Position numbers and translations under genes: made by a program. From contig NZ_JNYZ01000014.1 in NCBI RefSeq assembly GCF_000717335.1, forward strand, positions 62,001-126,000: DNA of 64,000 bases, in the 5' to 3' direction. A model generated the notes under the pieces. That model saw only the letters and a list, made by a program, of their open reading frames with translations, was not told the origin of the DNA and did no database searches. Of the stretch, positions 1 through 7,930 are shown in pieces (position 1 is the stretch's first letter; each line of letters starts with the position of its first letter). The DNA comes from Amycolatopsis jejuensis. Lineage in GTDB: Bacteria; Actinomycetota; Actinomycetes; Mycobacteriales; Pseudonocardiaceae.

Positions 1-93
1 CGTGGAATGGGCGGCGCGGCTGGACGTCGCGGCAGGAGGGACGTCGCGGCCGGGCGTCGTGGAGGGGAGGGTGCCACGGCCGGGCGTGGTCAT
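1..93 (-). CDS. possible N-terminus of an iron-regulated gene leaving the left edge
   Basis: An open frame starts at an ATG (complement of 91-93) and runs 31 codons without a stop to the window edge. The visible residues are rich in Thr, Pro, Arg and Ala and show no domain. The reason to list it is the iron-box-like sequence at 136-154, about 43 bp upstream of the ATG in the orientation expected for a leftward gene. No clear ribosome binding site precedes the ATG. Thirty-one open codons mean little at this GC content, so the call rests mainly on the operator; the protein family cannot be told. Confidence 0.3.
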   Translation of the reverse strand, partial: MTTPGRGTLPSTTPGRDVPPAATSSRAAHST

Positions 94-135
94 GCGGTGG
101 GCCGAGGCGGAGTCGTGTGCGGGCATGCGCGGATA

Positions 136-154
136 TTAGGTTAGCTTTGCCTAT
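136..154. promoter_or_regulatory. candidate IdeR/DmdR iron box
   Basis: The 19-base sequence TTAGGTTAGCTTTGCCTAT matches the actinobacterial iron-box consensus TTAGGTTAGGCTAACCTAA at 14 positions, with the left half-site intact. It sits in an AT-rich island inside very GC-rich DNA. It most likely represses a gene that runs leftward off the window when iron is plentiful, because the nearest rightward gene starts 700 bp away. Confidence 0.55.
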
Positions 155-220
155 TTTTCCAGAGACCGCCTCCGCTCAAGTGAGCGCCCATGACGGTTCT
201 CACTGGCGCGCCACCGGCCA

Positions 221-658
221 TCACGGAGCTTTCGGGCGCTGCACAGCAGCGGCGGCGGCAAGCCCGGTCGCGGTCAGGACCAGGCCGGACGCCAGGAGGA
301 CCCACGTCCCGGCAGCGGGCCGGATCTCGGCGGCCGGGGCGAGGTCGCCGGCGCGGGGGAGGGTGATCAGGACGTACCGCAGCAGGACGCCGGCCACCGC
401 GAGGCCCGCGAGGGTGGCGAAGGCCAGTGGTTCGTCGCGGCGTCGGCGGAGGGTCAGCAGGGCGAGCGCGAAAGCCAGGGCCAGTGCCGCGGCGCAGGCC
501 AGCCGTAGGCCCAGGTCGAGGTCCGGTTCGGGGGTGCCGGACGGGAGCCGCGTGGTGAGGTAGTGCGCGGTCGGCAAGGCGAGTCCGGCTCCGCCACCCA
601 CCGCGGCGGCCACGCCTGCCCACGCGCGCACCCTGCGGAACGCCCGATCGCCTGCCAC
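221..658 (-). CDS. small multi-pass membrane protein of unknown function
   Basis: About 145 residues with roughly four hydrophobic segments (near residues 10-30, 45-65, 75-95 and 115-138) separated by short charged loops such as an Arg-Arg-Arg-Arg stretch near residue 70. I recognise no catalytic motif or family. The GTG at 658 was chosen because it directly precedes the basic N-terminal stretch; an ATG at 724 in the same frame would add 22 residues. Neither has a good Shine-Dalgarno sequence. It is divergent from the secreted hydrolase at 839, and the two share a 180-bp intergenic region with a Crp-type palindrome. Confidence 0.6.
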   Translation of the reverse strand: MAGDRAFRRVRAWAGVAAAVGGGAGLALPTAHYLTTRLPSGTPEPDLDLGLRLACAAALALAFALALLTLRRRRDEPLAFATLAGLAVAGVLLRYVLITLPRAGDLAPAAEIRPAAGTWVLLASGLVLTATGLAAAAAVQRPKAP

Positions 659-729
659 GAACCGGATTCTACGGGCCTGGGACCGGTTGCCCAGGGTGCT
701 TCCGGAGTAGCGGCAGGCCGCCATTGAAG

Positions 730-745
730 TGTGATGCTGATCACA
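730..745. promoter_or_regulatory. candidate Crp/GlxR binding site
   Basis: TGTGATGCTGATCACA fits the actinobacterial Crp/GlxR consensus TGTGA-N6-TCACA exactly in both half-sites. It lies between the divergent membrane protein (start 658) and secreted hydrolase (start 839), so it could control either by cAMP-dependent regulation. Confidence 0.55.
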
Positions 746-789
746 AAATCGCGTCCAGAGAACCTGGACGATCTCCACCGCGACTGACC

Positions 790-816
790 GGATGAGTACC
801 GGCAAGGTGCTCATCC
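790..816. repeat. inverted repeat just upstream of the secreted hydrolase
   Basis: GGATGAGTACC (790-800) and GGTGCTCATCC (806-816) form an inverted repeat with 10 of 11 positions paired around a five-base spacer. It ends 22 bases before the ATG at 839, so it is either an operator for a dedicated repressor or a hairpin in the 5' leader. Confidence 0.45.
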
Positions 817-838
817 GGGTACTTCCGAGGGGTGGAAC

Positions 839-2326
839 ATGGTGGTGCGCAAGCTCGTGACCCTGGTGGTCGTGGTCATGGCGAGTGTGGTGGTGGTCGT
901 CCAACCGGCCGCGGCGGAGGTGTCGTGGACACCCTGTACGAAGCTGGCTGCGTCGTGGCCGAAATCCGCTGGCACGAGCGCGGAATGCACCACGGTCACC
1001 GTGCCGGTCGATTACGCGCGGCCGGACGGGCGCACGGTCGCGATCGCGGTGGACCGGATTCCGGCGTCCGATCGCGCGCACCGGCGGGGCGTGCTGGTGC
1101 TGAATCCGGGCGGGCCGGGTGGCACCGGTGTCTCGATGCCGGAGCGGATCCGGCAGAGCAGGCTCGCGGAGCTGGGCAAGTACTACGACCTGGTCGGGTT
1201 CGATCCGCGCGGTACCGGGTACAGCGCGCAGATCTCGTGCCAGGCCATGGGCGGTGGGCCGGAACCGAAACCGGGCCAGTCCGCGAAAGACCAGACAGTG
1301 GCCCGGATTCTCTGGCGCGCCGACCAGTTCGGCGAGTGCGAGGCGAAGGATCCGGAGTTCGCGCGCACCCTCAGCGCGGACACGATCGCGCGCGACGTCG
1401 ACCGCATCCGGCAGGCACTGGGCGAGGAAAAGATCAGCTATTACGGCATTTCGTGGGGGACCGGACTGGGCGCGGCGTACCGGAGCCGCTTCGACGAGCA
1501 CGTCGACAAGATGGCTCTCGACTCTGCGCTGCCTGCCACCATGGACCTCGACCGTTTCGAATGGAGCCAATCCGAGGCGGGCGACGCGAACGTACGCCGG
1601 TTCGCCGATTGGATGGCTGCCCGCGACGCAGTCCTGCACCTGGGCCGGACAGGCGACGCGGTACTGGACACGGTCCGAGCCATCCGCGACGAGGCCGACG
1701 CCCATCCCCGGCAGATCGTGGAACACGACACGCCGGTCACCCTGAACGGAGCCTGGGTGATGAACCAGCTCTACGCGAGGTCGCCGGACTGGGGAACGGC
1801 AGCGTCCGCGCTGGCCGCGCTGCACGCCGGCAAAGACCCGGTGGTGGAACCCAGCAAGGCTCCGGCGACCGTATTCGGCTGGGACGAAAAGCGGCCGCTG
1901 GCGCTGAACCGGTACGTCCAGCACGCAGTCAACTGCAACGACTCCACCGGAACCCGCGACATGGACGAAATGTGGCGCAAACTCTCCGCCCTCAAGGCCG
2001 ACTACCCGTTCGGCGCGTTGGGCGAGCCGGTCTACATGGGAAGCTGCATCAAGTGGCCATACGCCGGGGCAAACCCGGCTCTCCGCCCCGGCCGAAGCCC
2101 GCTGCAGCTCATCGGGCACCTCTACGAAACAGTCACGCCGTACCGCGATACGTTGAACATGCAACACCACATCGGCGGCAACATCCTCACCGTCCGCGAC
2201 GACGTCCACGGCTCACTGGCGCAACTCCCCTGCGCGAGCAAGGTGGTGAAGTTCTTCGAAACCGGAGTCCCGTCCACGGACACCTGCGACGGCCAGCCAT
2301 CCCAGGAACCGAAGCCGACGCCATGA
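839..2326 (+). CDS. secreted alpha/beta hydrolase, tripeptidyl aminopeptidase (TAP) type
   Basis: The 495-residue protein belongs to the secreted alpha/beta hydrolases related to Streptomyces tripeptidyl aminopeptidases, which release short N-terminal peptides outside the cell. Residues 1-26 form a signal peptide (Arg-Lys, a long Val-rich core, Ala-Ala-Ala cleavage site). The nucleophile is Ser205 in G-I-S-W-G, the oxyanion region N-P-G-G-P-G-G-T lies near residue 95, and His457 in D-V-H-G sits in the C-terminal TAP-like domain. A GAGGGGTGG ribosome binding site precedes the ATG. Unlike two relatives in this window (46214 and 52855) it keeps the catalytic serine. Natural substrate unknown. 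Confidence 0.9.
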   Translation: MVVRKLVTLVVVVMASVVVVVQPAAAEVSWTPCTKLAASWPKSAGTSAECTTVTVPVDYARPDGRTVAIAVDRIPASDRAHRRGVLVLNPGGPGGTGVSMPERIRQSRLAELGKYYDLVGFDPRGTGYSAQISCQAMGGGPEPKPGQSAKDQTVARILWRADQFGECEAKDPEFARTLSADTIARDVDRIRQALGEEKISYYGISWGTGLGAAYRSRFDEHVDKMALDSALPATMDLDRFEWSQSEAGDANVRRFADWMAARDAVLHLGRTGDAVLDTVRAIRDEADAHPRQIVEHDTPVTLNGAWVMNQLYARSPDWGTAASALAALHAGKDPVVEPSKAPATVFGWDEKRPLALNRYVQHAVNCNDSTGTRDMDEMWRKLSALKADYPFGALGEPVYMGSCIKWPYAGANPALRPGRSPLQLIGHLYETVTPYRDTLNMQHHIGGNILTVRDDVHGSLAQLPCASKVVKFFETGVPSTDTCDGQPSQEPKPTP

Positions 2327-2610
2327 GCCCGCCAACCATCGGAACGCCACGAGCGGTTCGGCCTCGCCGGACGCGGCCGCTGGCATCGACCCCCTCCTAC
2401 TGCAGCCCACCGAGGGCCGCCGACCGCACCTCCACCACGACCCTCCCGGCCGCCGCCGGGATCCCGGGAGCACCGACGGCCGCCCGGCCCGGCACCCGGT
2501 CACCGCTTCGGACCGGTGTGTCGCCAGCGGCGGACCAGCCGAGCGCAGGTCCGCACCGGCGAGCCGCCGACGGTGGGCTGGCTGGTGTTTGGTTCAGGAC
2601 TGGCCAGTTA

Positions 2611-2890
2611 CCAGCGGTCGGCCGGTCGAGCTTGGCGTGGGAAGGGTGTGCTGCCAGCGTTGGCGTGGCTGGCGTTGGCGTGGGAGCGGTGTGCTGCCGG
2701 CGTTGGCGTGGCTGGCGTTGGCGTGGGAGCGGTGTGCTGGCGGTGGTGGCGTGGCGGGCGTTGGCCTGGGACGCGTGAGTTCCCAGCGGTAGGCCGGTCG
2801 AGCTTGGTGCGGGACGGGTGCGTTGCCAATGGTGGCGTGGCCGGAGTTTGGTCTGGGCCTGGCGAGTCGTCAGCGGTCGGATCGGTCGAG
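2611..2890. repeat. dispersed GC-rich repeat, about three copies
   Basis: A block reading CCAGCGGTCGGCCGGTCGAG followed by CTTGG occurs at 2611-2635 and again, with one change, at 2783-2807. A third diverged copy (CAGCGGTCGGATCGGTCGAG) is at 2871-2890. The first and third are preceded by related G/T-rich sequence, so a larger composite unit was probably duplicated. Confidence 0.6.
2646..2774. repeat. 43-bp tandem repeat, about three copies
   Basis: The unit begins GTGTGCTGCC and continues with two GGCGTTGGCGTGG-like halves; copies start at 2646, 2689 and 2732, the last one diverged. The 43-bp period is not a multiple of three, so each copy shifts the reading frame, which argues strongly against a coding role. 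Confidence 0.8.
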
Positions 2891-3160
2891 TGTCGGCCGA
2901 GGGCCGGTCGTTGCGGGGGCGGGCGTTGGCCCCCGGCTGCCGCGTCGCCAGTGGTGGGCCGGTCGGTTTTGGTCTGCGGCCGCTCGGTTCGCCGGTCGCC
3001 GGCCGGTCGGGCATTTCACCCGGAACCGGCGAGCCGACAGGCTCGGCCCCGACCGGCCAGGCCCGAGCCATGAACCGGCCCAGAACCGGTCACTCGCCAG
3101 CCACGGACAGGCAAACCATGCCCAAAGACCGACCGAAGCCCAGCCCCCACAACCACAACG

Positions 3161-4699
3161 TCAGCCGCGGTCCTCCTTCAGGAGATCCGCGCACTTCTCC
3201 CCGATTGCCATCGTCGTGATGCACGGGTTTACCGTCACCAGGAAAGGCATCACCGACGCGTCCGCCACGCGCAGGCCGTCCACCCCTCGTACGCGGAGGC
3301 GGGCGTCCAGCACTGCGTCCGGGTCGCCGTCTGCGCCCATGCGGGCCGTGCAGGCCGGGTGGTAGACCGTGTTGTGGGTCTTGCGGAGGTAGTCCGCGAT
3401 TTCGTCGTCGGTGGTGCAGTCGCGGCCTGGCGCCAGTTCCACGCCTGCCCACTCGTCCAGGGCCGGCTGGGCGGCGATCTCCCTCGCCAGCTTCACGCCG
3501 TGGGTCATCACGCGCATGTCGTGCTCGTCGGTGAAATACCGGGGGTCCACGCGGGGCTTGTCGCGGAAGTCGCGCGTGCGGAGGCGGACTGTGCCGCGGG
3601 AGCGGCTGCGCGTCACGTTCGGCGTGAGGCAGAAGCCGTTCTCCGTCGTCGGGTAGCCGTGGCGCACTGTGTTCATGTCGAACGGCACCGAGCCGTAGTG
3701 GAACATCAAATCGGGGCGGTCCAGGCCGTTCTCGGTGGTCGTGAAGATGCCGATTTCCCACCACTGCGTGGATTCGGCGACCATCGGCTGCAGCGCGTCC
3801 CACATCACCAGGCCCTCGGGATGATCTTCGAGGTTCGAGCCGACGCCGGGGGAGTCCACGAGCACGTCCACGCCCACCTCGCGCAGGTGCGCCGCCGGTC
3901 CGATGCCGGACAGCATCAGCAGTTTCGGCGTGTCGATGGCGCCGGAGCTCACCACGACCTCGCGGCGTGCGGTGATCCGCGTGTGGTGGATCAGGTCCGG
4001 GTCCAAGACCTCGACGCCGGTGCAGCGGCGGCCGTCGAACAGGAGCTGCTTCGCTCGGGCGCCGGTGCGGATCTCCAGGTTCGGCCGTTTGCCGATGATC
4101 GGGTGCAGGTACGACACCGACGCCGACGACCGGGTGCCGTCCTCGCGGGCGTTGATCTGGAACCAGTTCGCGCCGCGGGTCACGGTGCGGCCGGAGTTGA
4201 ACTCCGTCGTCGGGATACCCGCTTGCGCGCACGCCGCGAGCAGCGCGACGCCCGTCGGGTCCTTCGGCGGCACCGAGCGGATGGTGACCGGGCCGGAGCG
4301 GCCGTGGTGCTCGCCCGGTCCATCATTGGTCTCGAGCCGTTGGTACAACGGGAAAATGTCGGCGGCCGACCAGCCGGGCAAGCCCCAGTCGTCGAGATCC
4401 TCGGCCGGGGCCCAGAACGCAATGCACGAGTTGTGCGACGAGCAGCCGCCCAGTACCCGTGCGCGGGCCTGCCGCAGGTACGAGTTACCCGATTCCTGGG
4501 GCTCCACCAGGTAGTCCCAGTCGAAGCCCGACTCCAGCAGGCCCATCCAGCGGGTGAGCTCGAGCACCTCCGGAGTGTCCACATCGGACGGTCCGGCCTC
4601 GAGAAGGCACACCGTCACGTCCGGATCCTCCGACAGCCGCGCGGCCACCACCGATCCGGCCGTGCCTCCGCCGACCACCACGTAGTCGAACTCGCTCAC
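3161..4699 (-). CDS. codA: choline oxidase (GMC oxidoreductase)
   Basis: The 512-residue flavoenzyme oxidises choline through betaine aldehyde to glycine betaine with O2. The N-terminal FAD motif G-G-G-T-A-G is at residues 10-15. Around it the protein follows Arthrobacter globiformis choline oxidase closely, as I remember that sequence: C-S-S-H-N-S places His89 (covalent flavin site) and Ser91, the stretch S-T-Q-W-W-E-I-G holds the choline-binding Glu, and His447 and Asn491 match the catalytic pair. Two positions next to the catalytic pair look unusual: Y-H-P-A-C-T instead of Y-H-P-V-G-T, and N-P-C instead of N-P-N. The GTG start overlaps the permease stop (GTGA), so the two genes are translationally coupled. 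Confidence 0.88.
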   Translation of the reverse strand: MSEFDYVVVGGGTAGSVVAARLSEDPDVTVCLLEAGPSDVDTPEVLELTRWMGLLESGFDWDYLVEPQESGNSYLRQARARVLGGCSSHNSCIAFWAPAEDLDDWGLPGWSAADIFPLYQRLETNDGPGEHHGRSGPVTIRSVPPKDPTGVALLAACAQAGIPTTEFNSGRTVTRGANWFQINAREDGTRSSASVSYLHPIIGKRPNLEIRTGARAKQLLFDGRRCTGVEVLDPDLIHHTRITARREVVVSSGAIDTPKLLMLSGIGPAAHLREVGVDVLVDSPGVGSNLEDHPEGLVMWDALQPMVAESTQWWEIGIFTTTENGLDRPDLMFHYGSVPFDMNTVRHGYPTTENGFCLTPNVTRSRSRGTVRLRTRDFRDKPRVDPRYFTDEHDMRVMTHGVKLAREIAAQPALDEWAGVELAPGRDCTTDDEIADYLRKTHNTVYHPACTARMGADGDPDAVLDARLRVRGVDGLRVADASVMPFLVTVNPCITTMAIGEKCADLLKEDRG

Positions 4700-6225
4700 T
4701 GCGCAACCTCCTCCGAAGCTTCGGCCCCACGAGCGGCGTGATCCGCCAGTACCCCGACCTTGTGCCGCTGCACGAACCAGTAGTACGCGAACCCGCCCGC
4801 CGCGAAGACGCCGACGAACAGCACCGAAATCCACTTGAGATACCAGTGGAACGGCTCGGTCGCGTTGTAGATCTCGTTGCGGGGCCAGGCCAGGTTGATC
4901 GTCATCGCGCCGCCCCACAGCACCGCGAGCACGTTCACCGGCAGGCCCCAGCGGCCGAGCGAGAACCGGCCGGACGGCGTGTCCTTCCGTGGCCAGCCAC
5001 CGCGTACCCGGCGGACCAGCATCGGCACGGTGACCAGCAGGTACGCCAGATAGATCAGGATGATCGCGAGGCTGGTGACGGCGGAGAAGATCTGCGTGGA
5101 GTTGATGTTGAGCACCAGCAGGGCGATCGCGAGCACGCCGATCACGATCGCGGGCAGCACCGGCGTACCGGTGGTCTTGTTCACCCGCGCCAGCGCCTTG
5201 CCGCCGGGCAGCGCGTTGTCCCGCGCCATCGCGAACGCGATCCGGATCGCGGCGGTGTGCACCGCGAGCACGCACACGGTGATCGCGATGAACACGACGA
5301 ACAGGAACACTCGCCCGATCGCCGGGCCGAGCGCGTCGGTGAGCACGAACTGCAAACCGACCGTACCCAGTTCCGGCGCCTGGATGTTGCCGACCGCCAT
5401 CAGCGCGAACAGAATGATCAACCCGCCCAGCACGAACGACGCCACCAGCGCGCGCAGGATCGCCTTCGGCGCATTGCGGTGCGGGTTCAGCGATTCCTCA
5501 CCGAGCGAGGCGGCGGTGTCAAAGCCGTACATCACGTACGACGAGGCAATCCCGGCGATGAGGAACGCGCCGAGGTACCCGGCGGAATGCCCGGCGCCGG
5601 TGTTGTTCGTCTCGGTGACCACCGACGGGCCGCGCACGAAGTGGAACGCCAGGAACACGATCAGCAGCACCGCGAACAGCAGCTCCACGAACACCCCGGC
5701 GCTGTTGATCCGGGCCATCAGCTTCACGCCGAACGCGTTGATCAGCGTGGTGAACACGATCAGCACGGTGGCCAGCAGCACGCCGTTGGCCGCGTCGCTG
5801 GTGCCGGTGCCGTCGCCGATGAACTGGAAGAACGACGTGATTTGCGGCAGCGTGCGCTGGTACGCGAGAGCGGTCGCGGAGATCGACACGATCGACGCCA
5901 GCAGCATCATCCAGCCGGCCATCCACGCGAGATGCGGGTTGCTGAGCTTCTTCGCCCAGTTGTAGACCGACCCGGCGACCGGGTACTGCGCGGCCAGTTC
6001 GGCGAAGCAGAGCGCCACCATGAGCTGCCCGATGAAGACTGCGGGCCAGGACCACCAGTAGGCCGGCCCGCCCTGGGCCAAGCCGAGGTAGGACAGCTGG
6101 AACACGCCGGTGAGCACGGAGATGTAGCTGATCCCGGCGGCGAAGGTGTGGAAGCTGCCGAGCGTTCTCTTGAGCTGGTTGGTGTAGCCGAATTCGCCGA
6201 GTTCGCGATCGCCGGTGTCGCTCAA
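4696..6225 (-). CDS. APC family permease, probably choline or amine uptake
   Basis: A 509-residue protein with about twelve hydrophobic segments and the amino acid/polyamine/organocation (APC) layout: the substrate-cradling G-I-S-Y-I-S in the first helix and the conserved G-F-D-T-A-A-S-L-G-E-E near residue 235. It starts with TTG behind GAAAGGAAA. It lies between betaine aldehyde dehydrogenase (37-bp gap) and choline oxidase (4-bp overlap), so choline or a related quaternary amine is the likely cargo; that is inferred from context only. Members of this family often import amino acids or ethanolamine. Confidence 0.85.
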   Translation of the reverse strand: MSDTGDRELGEFGYTNQLKRTLGSFHTFAAGISYISVLTGVFQLSYLGLAQGGPAYWWSWPAVFIGQLMVALCFAELAAQYPVAGSVYNWAKKLSNPHLAWMAGWMMLLASIVSISATALAYQRTLPQITSFFQFIGDGTGTSDAANGVLLATVLIVFTTLINAFGVKLMARINSAGVFVELLFAVLLIVFLAFHFVRGPSVVTETNNTGAGHSAGYLGAFLIAGIASSYVMYGFDTAASLGEESLNPHRNAPKAILRALVASFVLGGLIILFALMAVGNIQAPELGTVGLQFVLTDALGPAIGRVFLFVVFIAITVCVLAVHTAAIRIAFAMARDNALPGGKALARVNKTTGTPVLPAIVIGVLAIALLVLNINSTQIFSAVTSLAIILIYLAYLLVTVPMLVRRVRGGWPRKDTPSGRFSLGRWGLPVNVLAVLWGGAMTINLAWPRNEIYNATEPFHWYLKWISVLFVGVFAAGGFAYYWFVQRHKVGVLADHAARGAEASEEVAQ

Positions 6226-6262
6226 GGGCGGGTTTCCTTTCGGTGGGGGTCCGCACCCGGGA

Positions 6263-7732
6263 TCAGCCGGAGAACCAGCGCTGGGGACCGGGGCGCAGGT
6301 TCTGGTGGATGTGCTTGACCTCGGTGTATTCCGCCAGCCCTGCCGGGCCGAGCTCGCGCCCGAAGCCGGACTGCTTGTAGCCGCCCCATTCCGCCTGGGG
6401 CAGGTACGGGTGGTAGTCGTTGATCCACACTGTGCCGTGCCGAAGCCGGTTCGCCACGCGCTGGGCCCGTGCGGCGTCCTGGGTGAACACCCCGCCGGCG
6501 AGGCCGTAGTGGGTGTCGTTGGCGATGCGGACTGCGTCGTCCTCGTCGGTGAAGGTCTCCACGGTCAGCACCGGTCCGAACGACTCCTCGACGACGGCAG
6601 TGCTGCCTTGGCGCACGTCGTCGAGGATCGTCGGGAGGTAGTAGAAGCCGTCCTTGAGCGCCGGATCGTCCGGGCGCTTGCCGCCGGTGCGCAGGACGGC
6701 GCCTTCTTCGAGCGCGGTGGCGACGTAGCGTTCCACCTTCTCGCGGTGCGCGGCGGAGATGAGCGGACCGGTCTCGGCGTTCTCGTCGAACGGCCCGCCC
6801 AGCCGGATCCGCTCCGCGCGGCGCACCAGCTCGGCCACGAACTCGTCGTGCCATTCCCGCTGCACGATCAGCCGCGCACCGGCCGAGCAGACCTGGCCGG
6901 AGTGCAGGAACACCGCGGTGAGGGCGTAGTCGACGGCGGTTTCGAAATCCGCGTCGGCGAACACCACGTTCGGGTTCTTGCCGCCCAGTTCGAGGGCGAC
7001 CTTCTTCACGGTGGCCGCCGCGTTCGCCGCAATCACCCGTCCGGTGGCCAGGCCGCCGGTGAACGACACGAGGTCGACGTCCGGGTGCTGCGACAGCGGG
7101 CCACCGGCAGCCGGACCCGCGCCCAGCACCAGGTTCGCGACGCCGCCGGGCAGCCCGGCCTCGGCGAGCAGCCGCATGAACAGGATCGACGTGTGCGGCG
7201 TCAGCTCGCTCGGTTTGAGCACGAACGTGTTGCCCGCGGCGAGCGCCGGTGCGATTTTCCAGACTGTCTGCAACAGCGGGTAGTTCCACGGGGTGATGAG
7301 GCCGCACACCCCCACCGGCTCGTGCACGATCCGGCTGAACGAGTCCGCGCTGCCGGTGTCCACGATCCGGCCCGCGTCGTTGCCCGCGAGCTTGCCGAAG
7401 TACCGCAGGCAGGCGGCGATGTCGGTCATGTCGTAGCGGCTTTCGACCAGGCGTTTGCCGGTGTCGAGCGATTCGGCGCGGGCGAACTCCTCGGCGTCGC
7501 GGTCGAGCAGGTCGGCCGATCGCAGCAGCAGGTTCCCGCGTTCGGCGGCCGGGGTCGCGGGCCACGGCCCGGTGTCGAACGCCCGGCGCGCGGCGGCGAT
7601 GGCGGCCTCGGTGTCCTCGGCAGTGGCCTCTGCGACCTCGCCGACCAGCGATCCGTCGGCCGGACACCGGATCTCCCGCCGCCCGCCTGCGCGCGCGTCC
7701 ACCCATTCGCCGCCGATGTACAAGTCCGCCAT
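6263..7732 (-). CDS. betB: betaine aldehyde dehydrogenase
   Basis: The 489-residue NAD(P)-dependent aldehyde dehydrogenase carries Glu248 in L-E-L-G-G-K and the nucleophile Cys282 in G-Q-V-C-S-A-G, plus the P-W-N-Y-P motif at 148-152. It would convert betaine aldehyde to glycine betaine, completing the choline pathway started by the oxidase downstream. The ATG follows a GAGAGGA ribosome binding site. It is the first gene of the betB-permease-codA operon. Choline oxidase can perform both steps itself, so this enzyme may mainly protect against free aldehyde. Substrate assignment rests on context and overall similarity. Confidence 0.85.
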   Translation of the reverse strand: MADLYIGGEWVDARAGGRREIRCPADGSLVGEVAEATAEDTEAAIAAARRAFDTGPWPATPAAERGNLLLRSADLLDRDAEEFARAESLDTGKRLVESRYDMTDIAACLRYFGKLAGNDAGRIVDTGSADSFSRIVHEPVGVCGLITPWNYPLLQTVWKIAPALAAGNTFVLKPSELTPHTSILFMRLLAEAGLPGGVANLVLGAGPAAGGPLSQHPDVDLVSFTGGLATGRVIAANAAATVKKVALELGGKNPNVVFADADFETAVDYALTAVFLHSGQVCSAGARLIVQREWHDEFVAELVRRAERIRLGGPFDENAETGPLISAAHREKVERYVATALEEGAVLRTGGKRPDDPALKDGFYYLPTILDDVRQGSTAVVEESFGPVLTVETFTDEDDAVRIANDTHYGLAGGVFTQDAARAQRVANRLRHGTVWINDYHPYLPQAEWGGYKQSGFGRELGPAGLAEYTEVKHIHQNLRPGPQRWFSG

Positions 7733-7838
7733 GGGGTCCTCTCGGGCTCGGGTCCGACCGCAGTATCCCGGCCACGGGGCGTGACCGCTACCTGACCGAC
7801 CGGACAGATGATCTCCCCGGTCGTGGAATTGCCCTGCC

Positions 7839-7859
7839 GTCCCGGTTGTGATCCGGGAC
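7839..7859. promoter_or_regulatory. perfect inverted repeat in the betB/dxs divergent promoter region
   Basis: GTCCCGG and CCGGGAC flank a seven-base spacer. The element is about 107 bp upstream of betB and 72 bp upstream of dxs in their shared 198-bp intergenic region. It could be an operator for a choline-responsive repressor or a chance hairpin; no regulator gene is adjacent. Confidence 0.35.
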
Positions 7860-7930
7860 GCGGGTGGCCGGACCCCGGTGGCGCCCGTCCGTAGACTGGC
7901 CGGAGCGAAGGGCGAGGTGGAGGGGTGACG

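Larger units (their letters stand above)
2327..3160. other. 834-bp gene-free repeat region
   Basis: This stretch between the TAP hydrolase and the choline oxidase gene carries tandem and dispersed GC-rich repeats (see 2611-2890 and 2646-2774). Long open frames cross it on both strands, but they encode only Arg/Pro/Gly-rich repeats, lack ribosome binding sites and are continuous merely because stop codons are rare at this GC. I see no real gene here. Confidence 0.7.

Noticed and set aside
221..2209. A 662-codon open frame on the minus strand across the TAP hydrolase gene
   Set aside because: It is the antisense shadow of the plus-strand gene, which has a signal peptide, motifs and a ribosome binding site. 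Only its far end (221-658) looks like a real protein.
2397..3071. Long Arg/Pro-rich open frames on both strands of the repeat region
   Set aside because: The 43-bp repeat shifts frame at each copy, there is no ribosome binding site and the composition is low-complexity.
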